The notes under the pieces: model-generated
Seen by the model: only the letters and a program-made list of their open reading frames with translations
What the model was told of the DNA's origin: nothing
Database searches by the model: none
From: Acanthosoma haemorrhoidale
Taxonomy: Eukaryota; Arthropoda; Insecta; Hemiptera; Acanthosomatidae
NCBI GenBank assembly: GCA_930367205.1
Contig: OV884015.1
Span: forward strand, 34,215,288-34,279,287
Length of the DNA stretch: 64,000 nucleotides
Direction: 5' to 3'
In this document: positions 1 through 12,995 of the stretch, in pieces
Numbering within the stretch: the first letter of the stretch is position 1
How the letters are laid out: each line of letters opens with the position of its first letter
Position numbers and translations under genes: made by a program

Positions 1-109
1 TAATGTTAGGCACCAGCCTCGGGGTATGTCGGTTGTATGTTAGCTTGTTTAATTACACCATTTAAAAATTTGTCTACAGAAATGTACTAATGTATATAAT
101 TTTCCTTAG

Positions 110-3100
110 GTGAAATGTCTTGCAATCCATCATTTGGAGGCATTGGAAAAGGTCATTTGATGAAAGAGGTTGATGCATTGGATGGAATTTGCGGGAAAAT
201 ATGTGACAAGTCAGGAATTCAGTACAAAGTAAGACACCTAGCATTGTCTATATTATAGATTACAATTTTTTTATACATCCTGTGAATTAGCCCACAGTTT
301 TAGTTTCCTGTATTTGTTTGTTGTTCAAAAAACAAATAATATAAATTAAAAAAAAAATTGTAACTAGGGTGAATGAATCTTAAGAAGATCTTAGCTTAGA
401 TTCTGGCACAGAACACAATCACATTGGCATCATGCGCCATAGTATGTGAAATCTTGAAAGGTCATAGTTAACATTCCAATCACTTGTATAAAAAAAACTC
501 TTATTTTTTGATAGATTATATTTTCTTTATTTATTTATACTTGGAAACTGTTTTTATTATAGGTAAATTTGCATTAACCATCCTTAAGTTGATTAAATTG
601 TTCCTTCAAAAGTATTTTAAGAATTTAGTTGTAGCCAAAATATTATCTGCAATGGTCCTGTTGTTGTTTTCTATTAGTAGTTATAAGTAATAGAAATATT
701 ATTTTAAATATTCCGCATGTTTATTACAGTAAACATATAATATTAAGCTTGTTAGCATAAATATAAGACTAATGGCAAGAGTGCTTTTTTACAAAATATT
801 TTGTTCTTTGATTTGATTAGGTATTAAACAAAAGGAAGGGCCCAGCGGTTTGGGGTCCTAGAGCACAAATCGACCGAACTCTCTATAAACAGCATTTACA
901 ACATGAACTTTTCAACGAGACTCCCAATCTTCACATAATTTCAGCATCTGTTGAAGACTTGATCCTGCAAAGTCCATACCAATACATTAATAAACCTGCC
1001 AAACGAGAATGCAGTGGTGTGATCATAAGTAGGTATACTTCCTTCAGTTCAGTATACCCTGGAATTTGGTAATATTGGTGGTTTTTGTGGCTTTCCACTG
1101 ATTAGTTCGTAAAACTGGTTCCTCATTCAATTCTCTAATACTTCTCACTTCTTGTCTCAAATTTGTTTTTGTTGTTCAGCATCCTAGTTTTCTATTGGAT
1201 TGAACTTACTCTTAAGTTAGATAAATAAACACAATTCAATTTTTAACAACAACGAGAAACGATGAAGGAGAAACTAGTTTTACTGCCAGTCCTGTGGGGA
1301 AAAACTAAAATACCATCAATATTTAATTAGGTATTTTATTGATAATGTAACACCTTTGTATGTTAATAATTATTAGTCATAATAATCCCACTGGTGTAAA
1401 GATTAGTTATTTATTGCTGGATGAGGAAAAACTAGTGACACTGCAGTCAAGTCTCTAAAAAGTAGGGTGGGCCTAATAACTAAAAGGGAAATATTCATAT
1501 GGCTACAATTAACCTGAACCAATACTAGGTATATCTATGGAAAGGAGTGATGCATGGAGGTAGAAAATTTGAGAAGGGTTTAGAGTGTTATATGTGTAAC
1601 TTGCCACATAATATATAATTTATAATATAATAGAAATTAGATATGTAAATTGACTGTAGCTTATTATTGTCTTTGTCGGGATTTGACTGACAAGTTGATG
1701 GACCAGTGATAAACATTCCTTTTACACTGGGTTGAAAACAGACCAAGGCAGAAGGCTCAGAGTAAGTGAATTAACAGTGTTTGAAGATGCATTGATTTTA
1801 AATTTGTCATGACAAGAGGTGGTATCATAAAAACCCTTTTTAGTACCAGGGAATGCTGCTCATAAAAACACTCTTCTTTGCACCAAGTCGAGTTCTCGTA
1901 AAAACAGTTACGAAATGCGTGTGAAAAATGTAAAAAGTCACTTTCAGTTGATAGATGGTCAGATTACTCTTTTTGACACGAGATCAGAAAATAAGTCAGT
2001 TCTGGGAGTGGTCGAGGAGAAGGCTTAAAGTTGAGATCAGTTTTGGACGGATATAATTCGAGAAGAGATAAGAGGCTTGAGAAAACTCTGACTTGGCTAG
2101 CTTGCTTCAAGAGAAATCGTCTTCAATACATTAACGAGAATGTGTAGAATTAAGTAAGAGGCAATCTATATTAATATTTAGTTTATAAGACAATTGACAT
2201 ATCTAATTTCTATTATATTATAAATTATATATTATGTGGTGAGTTACACTGAAATGATCCATCGTTTCAGTTCATTTAATTTTCTTTTATTTAAATACAT
2301 CTCTTACCTTATCGTAAATTTAATTATGCTCTCCCTTTATTCGATTTCAATGTTCAAATTCCTTCCATTGATCAACACAAAATTTAACTTTGGAAAAGAA
2401 TTTATTTGGACAAAACCAAGTAGATCAATATTAATCAATTTTATTTTATTATTACTTTATGCCATTGCAGTATGCTCAGATAAATGGCATCTCAAATCAA
2501 TTAAATAGATTATTGTTATTATTCGACTTGAGCATAGAGGTTCTCCGTTTAAGGTAGGTGAAAATATTTATGTATCAATTAGATAGATTATATTTTTTTA
2601 TAATTTTATTTGTATGTAACTTAGAATATATTTGCCCAGGGACTGAATATGGCAAGAGAGGGTCTGCAGGAGGGTGCTAATCCCTGTTCTTTCTTTTAGT
2701 AATTATACTGCAATGGGAATAATTTATAATATAGTTATTTAATTATTTGTAAATGATATGCCAACCGCAAGGGTCATTGATGCCCGAGAATAATAATAAT
2801 AATATTTCTAATTCGTATGTAACTAACCAATTGATATTCACTAATTATTTTAGATACAAAACAAAAACATTATATGTTGAAGTACAAATATGTAGTTCAT
2901 GCATAAATGTTTGAAACATTCAGTCCTGATCTTCAACTCTATTCAATCTTCTGAGTTCTCTGTCATTTCAAAAAATGCCATTTTTGGCCTTTACCAGCTG
3001 GTCTTAAAATGGATCTCTCACTTTACTACGCCTTTTCTCTTTTTCATACCACATTTAACAAAATATATTTCTAAATTTGTATCCAAACCAAAGAAAATAA

Positions 3101-6100
3101 ACTATATCTGTTATAAGAAAAATTTCCCATCAAATTATCATTACAATATAATTTTATTTTGTAAAGTCACAATTTTTTATGTTCAGCTATCAATAATTTA
3201 AACAGCTAAATATTTCTGTCAATATTTACTTCTAATTGGAATCATTGAATGTCAAGTTTGTTTTTGTCAAAGTGTTCAATAACAAAAGATAGAAAACAAT
3301 TTCATTCTTTTTGTTATTTCTCCTGAAATACGCTATTTAATAATTGATATTTCTTTTATACTTCTCATAATTGTTACTACAATTGTGCAATAAGATACAT
3401 ACAATTATAGTACCATACCCTGGGTAAGAAATATTGATGCATGTGTTTGTTGTTTTTTTTCAGAAGGTGGTGCCCAAGTTTTTTCAAAAGCTGTAATAAT
3501 AACAACCGGGACATTTCTAAAAGGCCAAATAAACATAGGCTTAATGTTTCGCCCAGCAGGGCGACTTGGAGATGAACCATCTGTAGGTCTAGCTAATACA
3601 CTTGACGAATTTGGCTTCAGAATGGGGAGACTCAAAACCGGTACTTATTTTTAAATTGAGAGTAAGTCTTTCTAAAGTTTTCTTATTTAGTATATTCTAT
3701 AGCATACATGGACTGAAGTCAAGTTTAAAATCTCAACGTTCTGGCGGAAATTGGGTTGGGGCACTATTGGATTGGTGATAAATCACATTAATGTTATGGT
3801 GTTATAACATTGTCAAAAGGGGAGGGGGCAGGCATGCGGGCTACATTCTTTCATCAGAAAGTCAATTGTTTAAGGTTCGGCTGGGGATACATTTAATATT
3901 ATACTGATAACCATAGCTTCTTATGGCATGCTCCTTTTAATAATCACTGTGTTCAACAGTATCTATATCTTTTTATGTTGGTAAATTGAAAATTATCCCA
4001 CTAAAAACATCTTAATGTATCTATGGTCTTTATCTAATATGTTTAAATTGTTTTCAAACCTCCATGTGTGCCTTAGAATATTCAAAATTAGGGGTTATGT
4101 GTTTTTAGAATATATGTTAAGAAGAATTTCCACTTTCTCCATTTTTATTGCTTACATTATTTTAAATATTCATAGGTACTCCTCCCAGACTAGACGGAAG
4201 AACCATTAATTACAATGTTTGCCTACCACAAGAAGGTGATAAGAAGCCCATGCCATTTTCCTTTTTAAATGATAAAGTGTGGATAGAGGTAATATCACTT
4301 TTGCAAAATTTATTTTTTAAGTAACATGCTCATATATGTCTTTAAGTGATTGCCTTAATTTATTTTATTTTTTATTATAGCCAGAAGACCAAAAACTTTG
4401 TTACCTCACATATACGAATCCAAAGGTTAATTCGATTATATTAAAAAATATGCACCGAAATAGGCATGTATCGGAAGAAATAAATGGACCAAGAAATTGC
4501 CCTTCTATTGAATCCAAAGTGCTAAGGTATATTTTAATATCCATTGTATAAATTTTATCTAAATGTTAAACTAAATTTTTTATTTGTATTACATACTTTT
4601 TTAAGTTATAAATTTACAATTCATAAATAATTTACACTATTCTTACATTGATACAAATATTCTTCTCATCTCAAAATAATGCTTTATTTCAATATTGGCA
4701 TAATAATATTCTACTCAGATTTGGAGAAAAGTACCATCAAATTTGGCTTGAACCGGAAGGTTTAGAATCTGATGTTGTTTATCCAAATGGACTCTCTTGT
4801 ACACTTCCGGAAGAATTGCAAGTGAAATTAGTTAACGAGATCCAAGGGTTGGAGTCTGCAACAGTCTTAAAACCTGGTATAGTAATATGACATTTTTTTT
4901 TCAGTGTTCACTTAAATGTCCATTCAATCACTTAAAATGAAATTTATATATTTTTTAGGATATGGTGTAGAATATGACTATGTTGATCCACGTGAGTTAA
5001 CACCTTTTCTTGAAACTAAGAAAATATCTGGTTTATTTTTGGCCGGTCAGATAAATGGAACAACTGGTTATGAAGAAGCAGCCGCCCAAGGCATTTTAGC
5101 TGGAATAAATGCTGCATTAGGGGTATTTTAATTTTCTAAAATGCTTTGTTCTATTCTCAAAGTTGTAAATTCCATTTACAAATCTTCAAATATAGTAGCA
5201 AAGTGACTTTGGCTTTGAATTTTTCTAATTCCGTTCTAGTCGCAAGGTTGGCCTGGAATGAGCATAGGAAGAACAGAAGGTTATATAGGAGTTCTAGTTG
5301 ATGACCTTACCTCTTTGGGAACGTCGGAACCTTACAGAATGTTCACAAGTAGGGCTGAGTTTAGACTCATGCTCCGTCCTGACAATGCTGATCTTCGCCT
5401 CACTTCCAAAGGTTATATTATTAGTTATTAGTTGCTTTATTAAGTCAGTGTCTGATCAGAGGTTTTCTTTACCTTAATGGATACCTTGTTTAAATATATA
5501 ATATTATTTATATCTTATACACTGATAATATATATATATATATACAATTAGCTCTACTTTAGTCCAAATATAATAAAGAAATCTCTTATTTTTTCGAAGA
5601 AATGAATAAGAAGCCTTTAGTCTTAATTTTATTAATTTATTTTTTTGTTTGTATACCCTGCAGTTGGCTTCTTAAAATGAATCTAATTTTTTATTTTATT
5701 TACATGTGAACATATTCACATTATAAATTTATGGTACTAGGCCATTATAATCCTGACTTTCTACAGTAAGGTTTTATCCTTTAAGCAATATTCACCTACT
5801 TGAATTCCTAATATTAGGCACCAAAACTTAACTCTTAAACATACCCTTAACTTATAAAAAAATCAGGCTCTTGTGCACCAAATAGAAATATACTTTAATA
5901 ACTGGGATTTATTGAACTCCAAATAAAATAATTGTGTATGACAAATGTACCTACATCATTCTGCTTTTGGAACTGAATCTCTCCCTTTAAATTCTGACAG
6001 CCTGAAAAATCGCTCAATCTTGCAATAACCAGGTGTCAGTGCTTCCCATAACACTATTATTACAATATATGTCCTACATTAATTGAAAATACATAAATTA

Positions 6101-9100
6101 CCTGTATTAAAGTAGACAAATACTAAAAGGATACTTGAAATGGTATAATAAATTAATAAACATTAGATAATATATAAACAGTATAACACTGAAATGAATC
6201 CCAGAACCAAGGGAGAATTAGGCATAACAGTTCAGGGTCTAATCACTTGAATTATTTCACACTTATTAGACTTGTACGGATATTTTCTATGTTTTGTAGG
6301 TTACCATGTTGGTTGTGTATCCAGCCAACGATACGAGAAAACCATGAAGATAAAGAAGGATCTTGAAAATGCATTAGAATTATTTGATTCTGTTAGCTTT
6401 TCAATAAAGAAATGGAGAGATCTGTTGCATTTACCTTCTTCGATAAACACTGAGAAAAAGACGTAAGTTATTGTTACCTTGTTTTTTAGTATTATTTAAA
6501 GTTCTTGCCATGTAATAAACTTATTATTTTTTATTTCTCCTTAGATATGGAAAGAACATCGGATTATACGTGATTACCTTTTTTCTCTCTTATAGATGCT
6601 GCTTCCTTTAATCTTATTTATTAATATGTTGAAAATTCATGAATTCCTCAAAGTATCTGTCAGGTTCTAGGAGGGTGGCGCCCCCACGGGGCTAAGGTTT
6701 TTGACCTTTGCTGGGGGCCTAGTCAGCGAGCAGCTTTATTCATATTGATCTGACTCCATAAGATCTTAGAAGGTGTGCCTGAACTGTGCACATTGTTTAG
6801 GAGAAGAGATACAGGGTAGGTATTATAGGTAGTTTATACAGTCTTTGAATGACCACGAATTCACATTCGGTATTTAAAACAGTACAGATCCCTAAGGCGA
6901 GTGTGAACCGGAGAGAGAGGCAGACTGGATCACTGTGGAGACGCTACTAGCTACAGTTTGTAAGGCCCCAGAGACTGTCGTCCGCATGGAAGGGATTCCT
7001 TGCTAGCTTTAGTGAGATAAAAGCAAAGAATCCCACTAGAAAGGTGTGGGGTATGGCAACACCGGACTAAAACATAGCAAGGCTAGGAAAGAGAGAGAGA
7101 GAGGTGAAGAGATAGTTGAATAAGAAAGCCATGGTTTGAGTAGAGCAGCAAGTGTCAGTGCAGAGAGAGAGAGCAGCAAGCGCCAGTGCAGAGAGAGAGA
7201 GAGCACCAAGCGCCAGTGCAGAGAGAGAGAGAGCAGCAAGCGCCAGTGCAGAGAGAGAGAGCAGCAAGCGCCAGTGCAGAGAGAGAGAGAGAGAGAGCAG
7301 TGATTGAATGATTCAAATTAATGGAAAATTATAATTATGAATCGTTAGATTGAAAGGAACTAGATTTATAGATGTGAAGTGACGGATATTGATGGGATTA
7401 GAGTTCCAAAAAATTTTGGAATGGGCAAGAAATGAACGGTCAAATTAGGCAAATTTGTGGTAAGGGAGTAGGTTAGATGGAAGAGATCAATTGTTACAAC
7501 ATTTAATAGCTGATTTGAATTAAAAGATGCTATTTAAGTTAAGGTTATTTGGGAAATGTGGTCTTTCCAGGATAGAGTTTGGTCGTGGGCGAAACCGAAA
7601 TTTTCAACTGATGTGAATATGAGGATAAGACAAGCGTCTGTGGTGAAGTTAAGCACCTACACATAAATTAGAGTTTTAAAGAAGGTACAAATACTGATGA
7701 TAAAAGCCTGAGATTCCTCTGCATTCAATTGAAGAATGTGGAGAGATTTTTTTATTTTTTTTCTAAACCCCTTTAAATTTTAATACAATGTGTAAAAATA
7801 TGTACAAAGAATTGACAAATTTTTCTCCTCATTCCCCTACGCGCAGATGCATTTGAAGGAGGTTGGGTTACTCAACAATATAGGTTGTGGTTAAAAATAC
7901 AATGAAGTGAATATAATGCTAGGTGATGAGGGCTCACCTTCAGTTTGAAAATGTGGGAGAAAAACTTACAAACTAAAACCTAAACCTAAGACTAAAGCGT
8001 TCCAGCCGCGAAAGCGTCCTGCCATCGATCGAGGAACAAAGAGACGAAGAGAGAGAGGTCTTCCTGCATCAATAAGCAGGGGGATTAGAGCTCACTGAGA
8101 GGAAAGGAAAGGTAAAATTCATGAAAACTGCAACCACTGCAATGGCCTGAATTCATGGATGTTTTATCATTACTGCTTATTCCTTGAAACTTATGTAGTT
8201 ACCGTGTGCATATCAATAATTAGAAGGGTTTGTTTGGAAATCAACGAGAGAGTTGTTAGGTTTTCATCAAATTTATTATGTCAAAAATTTTATGAAAACC
8301 TAACAACCCTCTTCATTAACCTAAGTTGACATCCCAAGTAACTCTTCTTCACCTTACATTAGTTATCCATTACCATTAACCCAACTACAACATGTTTTGT
8401 TTTTTTCAAGGATTCTTATGTAGGCAGGTAAGACTTAGAAAATTTATTTTTATTTTATGTTTTCAGAGCAACTGATATGCTTTCAATGGCTAACGACAAC
8501 ATCAGTGTCCGTATGTTGGCTGATTGCTTGCCTGAAATCTTTGGTCAGGTGGCTCAAAATAAAGACCTGTCTACACGAGTCAAAATAGAGGCATTATACC
8601 AGACGGCAGTAGCTCAGCAGAAGGAACAAGTTACACAAATTAAGAGGGATGAATCAATGATCATCCCTCCAGAAGTTGACTATACATCGTAAGTTTGATT
8701 TTCTATAATAATTTATAATTCTTTTTTATCCCATTAACTTCCAAACCTGAAGGAAAGGGCCTGAACTTTAAAATTGATTCAATTATTCTACTAAGGACTC
8801 ATTTTTCAAGATACATTATAGGGGGCTTGTTTATGAGTCATAGTAGATAATTATGGTCAAATTAGTAGTAGTTCATCATAAAAGGAGCGAAAAAGGATTT
8901 GATTAATGAAACAACATTCACCAAACTATTTTGACCACTTTTCCTAATAGAGTTTTCGCTATCATCGTATTTTTCCTCGATATACAATATTAAAGATAGG
9001 GTGGTTCACAAAAGAATAGTCCACTTTCCTCTTTTGATAGAAGTATATAAAGGTGTAAATAAATCTGTGGCAGTTGTGAAAAACCAGGTAAGTCCAGTTT

Positions 9101-9578
9101 TATATAACTCAACATATCTGGTTTTTCATGACTACCGCAGAAATAATGTTAAGAAATGGTTTTGTATGAAAATGTTATGCCCAGGTTAATTTGCTTTTAA
9201 TTGTCAGTAAAACCATATTAAGGCCCTTATTGATAAGTTAGCTATATTCTCACAATTTTGATGTGTCTTTATTTTTATTTCTATGTTTTTACAGAACCAA
9301 ATTGAGTATTTCTTCTGAGGAACAAGAAAAATTAATTGCTGCCATGCCCCAGACAGTAAGCATACTGGCATATTTAATTTTCTATATTTCTTAAGTGATA
9401 TAAACATTTTTACTGTGTCCAAAAATGCTAATGTTATTGATGACCTTTTTTCATCTTACTAATTTTCCTTTTCCAGATCGCCGCTGCTAGCAGGATACCT
9501 GGTGTTACTCCATCAACCATTTTAAGACTCCTATTTTACATTAAAAGTCATTCGAAAGTTGCTCAACAAGTATCTTAA
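110..9578 (+). CDS. MTO1: MTO1, mitochondrial tRNA 5-carboxymethylaminomethyluridine synthase subunit (MnmG/GidA family), 12 exons, N-terminus missing
   Basis: Exons: 110-228, 821-1028, 3464-3640, 4176-4288, 4381-4526, 4719-4876, 4959-5122, 5240-5411, 6300-6462, 8467-8688, 9295-9355, 9477-9578 (stop TAA 9576-9578). All introns are GT..AG and the phases join without a break, giving about 600 residues. Family landmarks in order: [15 protein letters not shown] and the following DALDG of the FAD-binding domain (exon 1), [14 protein letters not shown] and [11 protein letters not shown] (exon 3), [12 protein letters not shown] (exons 3-4), HQIWLEPEG (exon 6), [12 protein letters not shown] and [18 protein letters not shown] (exons 6-7), [17 protein letters not shown] (exon 8), and the helical C-terminal domain ending in IPGVTPSTI (exon 12). 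The known family role is FAD- and folate-dependent modification of the wobble uridine of mitochondrial tRNAs, in complex with GTPBP3/MSS1. Missing are the mitochondrial presequence and the first Rossmann GxGxxG, roughly 50-100 residues encoded before base 1. No frameshift or internal stop was seen. Confidence 0.96.
1594..2249. mobile_element. Foldback MITE of about 656 bases with 61-base terminal inverted repeats (MTO1 intron 2)
   Basis: The left end begins GTGTAACTTGCCACATAAT and the right end is the reverse complement of GTGTAACTCACCACATAAT. The arms (1594-1654 and 2189-2249) match at all but a few positions. The interior (about 1655-2188) holds no ORF of note. No target-site duplication is obvious at the two ends (TTATAT on the left, TGAAAT on the right), so the superfamily cannot be assigned. 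The element is nonautonomous and lies wholly inside an intron. Confidence 0.75.
2789..2804. repeat. (AAT)n microsatellite
   Basis: About five AAT units in MTO1 intron 2, just after a low-copy-looking stretch ending TGATGCCCGAG. It may mark the 3' tail of an old retroelement, but this is not provable here. Confidence 0.5.
5526..5544. repeat. (TA)n microsatellite
   Basis: About nine TA dinucleotides in MTO1 intron 8. The rest of this intron (5412-6299) is plain AT-rich sequence. Confidence 0.7.
7145..7300. repeat. Minisatellite, 28-30 base unit, five copies (MTO1 intron 9)
   Basis: Copies begin at 7145, 7173, 7203, 7233 and 7261. Each reads GCAGCAAGCGCCAGTGCA followed by a (GA)n run of variable length, which accounts for the 28-30 base spacing and the longer last unit. 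The first copy has TGT for CGC and the third has CACC for CAGC. A shorter GA run precedes the array at 7090-7102. ORFs on either strand here are repeat artefacts. Confidence 0.9.
8248..8311. repeat. 24-base inverted repeat, 16-base loop (MTO1 intron 9)
   Basis: The left arm 8248-8271 (GAGAGTTGTTAGGTTTTCAT and four more bases) and right arm 8288-8311 are reverse complements with two mismatches. The surrounding bases show weaker extended pairing, so this may be the centre of a small eroded foldback element. Confidence 0.65.
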
Positions 9579-9619
9579 GGCTCCTTATCCATTTAGTTTT
9601 TATGAAGTTTTTGTTAGTA

Positions 9620-9625
9620 ATTAAA
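9620..9625 (+). terminator. Candidate MTO1 polyadenylation signal ATTAAA
   Basis: ATTAAA lies 42 bases after the MTO1 stop codon in an AT-rich stretch. A second ATTAAA is at 9711-9716. Neither is followed by a strong GT-rich element, so the cleavage site is uncertain. Confidence 0.35.
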
Positions 9626-10307
9626 TATATTTTATATTGTGTTCAGTATAGTAAGTGATATGTAAGCATGTGATATGACTGCTTTATTAAGTGACCTGAA
9701 AGTTATGTTAATTAAATAGTTTAAGTTTTGTATTTGTAATCTTTTTTCCTAACTATAATCTGTTATCTTTAACAAATTTTATTTTTTCTAAGTTTACCTG
9801 TTATTTATACATATCTACATAGAAATATATATTAGTCGATGTTTTTGCACGACGAATTACACAAGTATATATTATAAAAATATATCTCAAATCTATACTC
9901 AGGGTAAAGTACTAATTAAAAGAATGTACAAATTTATTTTACTCTTGATTATTTGTTGTTGTTTTTTTTTGTTAATGTTAGAAAATTAAAATTTAACAAT
10001 ATCATTTTTCTTTTAATAAGTTACACTAAATTGTCATTATCTGTTAAGTAACTCCTATGCAATTAATTTAATGTGAGAAACTTGGCTGTTAAATATTAAT
10101 AATTATCGGCCAAAGAATAAATAAGATAGCTGGTGACTCGAAGCCGGGACCTCCCCAATATCTAGTTCTTGTCTCTTGAACTATATCGTACCGAACTAAC
10201 ACCCTTTACAATGACCAAACTCTTGCAAAGAGTTAAGCAATGTAATGTAGGTGGGTACAGAAGGTTTAACAGCAGGAACACAATGTGACTTTTCCACTGG
10301 CTAATAA
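9626..10307. other. Intergenic; holds a weak tRNA-like SINE fragment on the minus strand near 10090-10200
   Basis: AT-rich. On the minus strand a B-box-like GGCTTCGAGTCACC (plus 10132-10145) follows an A-box-like TAGTTCGGTACGATA, and its tail (plus about 10097-10115) resembles the GGCTAATAATTATTAATA tail seen on other SINE-like pieces in this window. No ORF is recognised. Confidence 0.4.
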
Positions 10308-10309
10308 TA

Positions 10310-10837
10310 CTGGGTTGGGAAGAAAGTTATTTCGGTTTGCACCAGTAGATAGCATTATGTTTGTTTCTTTATTATTTTGTAGATTGCAAAACAGTTAAAT
10401 GTATCACACACAACAATTGAAAATCATTTAAGACTTGTCAAGAAGCTCGATATTTTGGTTCTGCCATGACAATGCGAGGCCTCGCACATCTTTAACAACA
10501 CATACGAAACTATTGGATCTTGGTTGGGAAGTGATGTTGCATCCCCCATTCGACCCCGATCTTGCACCATCGGATTATCATTTATTTCAAAGTTTACAAA
10601 ACTTCTTAAATGGTAAAAATTTCAGTAATAGCGATGTCCTCAAATCGCACTTAGTTGAGTTTTGTTGATAAGGACCAGACATTCTATGAGCGCAGGATCA
10701 TGAAGTTGTCAGAAAGATGACAAAAGGTTATCGAACAGAATGAAACATATTTGACTGATTAAAGTTAATTTTTTGTATAGAAAAAATTGAGTTTTATTTC
10801 ACACTAAAAAACCGAGATTACTTTCTTGCCAACCTAT
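10310..10837 (+). mobile_element. Internally deleted mariner element (528 bases) with TA target duplication
   Basis: The ends are imperfect inverted repeats: GGGTTGGGAAGAAAGTTAT on the left, and AGGTTGGCAAGAAAGTAAT as reverse complement of the right end, both continuing into TCGGTTT. TA dinucleotides flank both (10308-10309, 10838-10839). Inside are remnants of a mariner transposase: a helix-turn-helix segment, then a segment of the DDD catalytic core. The middle of the gene is missing. An element of this size cannot move itself and would need a transposase made elsewhere. Confidence 0.85.
10383..10668 (+). pseudogene. Mariner transposase remnant: HTH part joined out of frame to the DDE/D C-terminal part
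   Basis: 10383-10457 reads IAKQLNVSHTTIENHL.. and KKLDI, the second helix-turn-helix of mariner transposases, in one frame. From about 10444 a different frame carries WFCHDNARPRTSLTTH, LDLGWEVMLHPPFDPDLAPS and DYHLFQSLQNFLNGK, ending at TGA near 10666. HDNARP holds the second catalytic Asp and the PDLAPSDYHLF stretch holds the third Asp of the D,D34D triad. Roughly 100 residues between KLD and HDN, including the first catalytic Asp, are absent, and the join shifts the frame. It is non-functional. Confidence 0.9.
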
Positions 10838-10839
10838 TA

Positions 10840-12610
10840 TATACTAATAATCAATAATAGCGGCACCCATACCACGATTAAATTTAACTATAGTGTCTGT
10901 TAATGTTATACTTATTGATTTTTAATAACAAAAAATGTCTAGACATATATTGGTGAAAATATCAATTAAACAAAATACAGTATAATCGTAATAATCTGTT
11001 CACAAGTTGTTAATTCCAATAATTATACTTGGTTCTGGGGAAATCTCCTGAGTTTACCATCCAAATATTACAAACAGCAGATTTCATTTCATATTTTTAC
11101 ACTGTTTTTGTAGCCCTTACCTAGTCCAGCCATAAGTTTCTGTAGAAAGTGATAAATACAAATCGTTACACAATTCTATATTCCTTGCAACGGCTGTGAC
11201 TAATACACTTTTTTTCTGATAGATCCATTGAGTTATGTGAAAAAGTATTAAAAAAAATACTCAGTACTTACTCATGAATTAATTTGGGAACTCTGGATCT
11301 GACAAAAGTTAATTGATGTATCGTATTTGATAAAATACACAACTTTAGCAGATCAGTACATTAAAATTAATGCAAGACCCTGGAATATGATGTCATTCAT
11401 TGTATGAATGGAGAAAGTTTTATTGCTTGTGAGATATTTACGTCTTGCAGTTGGGAATACAATCATATAATACATTATATTGTATAATTAATAACAACAG
11501 CATAAACAAAATTAACTACAGGAAAAAAGAACCCAATACAATCCATTAAGCACAATAAAATGTATGATCTAATTGTAATTCATCCAGAGCATCAACAACA
11601 ATGAAATTAACATTTAACTAATCCATCAAAAAAGCATCAATTGGTAAAGCAAAAAATGGTTTTTGCTTAAAAAAGATTGTAACCAAAACATTTTATGTTT
11701 AAGTTAACAGATTATACATCACCTGAATAATCCATGAGCATCTATTTTTCTCCCATAGTACATAAGTACATGAAACTAAACTAAAAAAATAATGGCTGCT
11801 TAAATAAGTTAATGTTTGTTTATTGAATAGTTTATAATGCAATCAATACTAATATTTTTATAAGTATAATATTGTATTATTACGATCTTGATATTTTTCA
11901 GGATAACGAGCTCTTTGGCTTTACCAGTTCACTTGTCACTCGTGGAGTTGATATATACTCTATATGAGGTCACCTGAGCCTTAGACAGATAGGTTTTAGT
12001 ATTATTACCTAAGATTAGTAGTGGTTAATGTGATGTGAGACCTGCAACTCACTTTAGATTGGTTATTCACGTTAGCCTGTGAGCTGAGCTAGACGAGTTC
12101 TCCATCCTTAGGACTCCCTGTATTTAATTTAACTTCGATATATTCTAAGTAATTAGTTAGTCTCATTTTCATTGTCATGTACCGGTGTGGTGTATTCTAA
12201 AATTCAGAATCACTAATATGAAGTGTTATTTCTGTGAAAACTGCCTACCATTCAAAAGAAATTTTATAGAATCCACGTTCTATGATTGAAATGAACAATT
12301 TTTAAATGGAACCAGGATTTTTAGTAACCTTAGAGAAAAAGAAAACCTGATATCATATCTACTTTAAATGAGACCAAATCATGGAAATATTACCCACTGG
12401 CCTAGCACAACTGACACTACAGTTATTATTTCCTCTGACTTCTGCTGGTTCTTTCAAGGTGTTTGGGGGGGGGGGACTGTTAACTATGGCTATGTATTCA
12501 ATCTCCAATTATTAAATCTAACTGGTAGGTTACACACATAACGATGTTGAGTTCCATTATTCCTATCATTAGTTTTATCAAGAAATTTGATATGTTCTAA
12601 CTGTTCAGTT
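10840..12610. other. Intergenic, no recognisable gene
   Basis: AT-rich, with stops in all frames and no ORF worth calling. The only notable items are an 11-base G run at 12465-12475 and long A-rich tracts. Confidence 0.6.
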
Positions 12611-12639
12611 TCTAGGAACTATATTTGCTAGCCCAAAAA

Positions 12640-12775
12640 AAAAAAATATTGACAGGACCAGGATTCCAATCTGGGCTCTTTTGTGATTAAGATTAGACTA
12701 TGTTTGGTTGGCTAGAGTCAGGAGGTCCTTGGTTGAAACCAGGTTCTGTCAGTATATATATATTTTTTTTTGGTT
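12640..12775. repeat. Two SINE-like tRNA-derived ends in inverted arrangement
   Basis: On the minus strand, 12649-12680 carries a B-box-like GATTGGAATCC followed by TGGTCCTGTCAATA. On the plus strand, 12708-12752 carries GGCTAGAGTCAGGAGG, a B-box-like GGTTGAAACC, and CTGTCAGTATATA. The two TGTCA..B-box ends are reverse complements with about eight mismatches in 26. They could be two SINE insertions facing each other or one foldback element; the termini are too eroded to decide. Confidence 0.4.
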
Positions 12776-12995
12776 GTCAGAACATCATCATCCTTTTATT
12801 TACCCTAATATTTTTAAATGTATTCTGTATCAGCTGTTAGTTTCTTGCCCTTTGTAGATGTTGTGGGGATGAGTTGCTTGTCCCAAGTGATCTGGGATAA
12901 TACAGGAATTGCTTGAAAGGCCAGCGTTCTCTAGTGCTTTTGATGCAAGAAAGGATGTTTATGCTGTCATCTAAGGGTGATTATAACAATTCATG

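Noticed and set aside
3377..3635. Two minus-strand ORFs of 67 and 76 codons
   Set aside because: They are the antisense shadow of MTO1 exon 3.
7036..7267. Leu/Ser/Ala-rich minus-strand ORFs with [14 protein letters not shown] text
   Set aside because: Translation of the GA-rich minisatellite, not a membrane protein.
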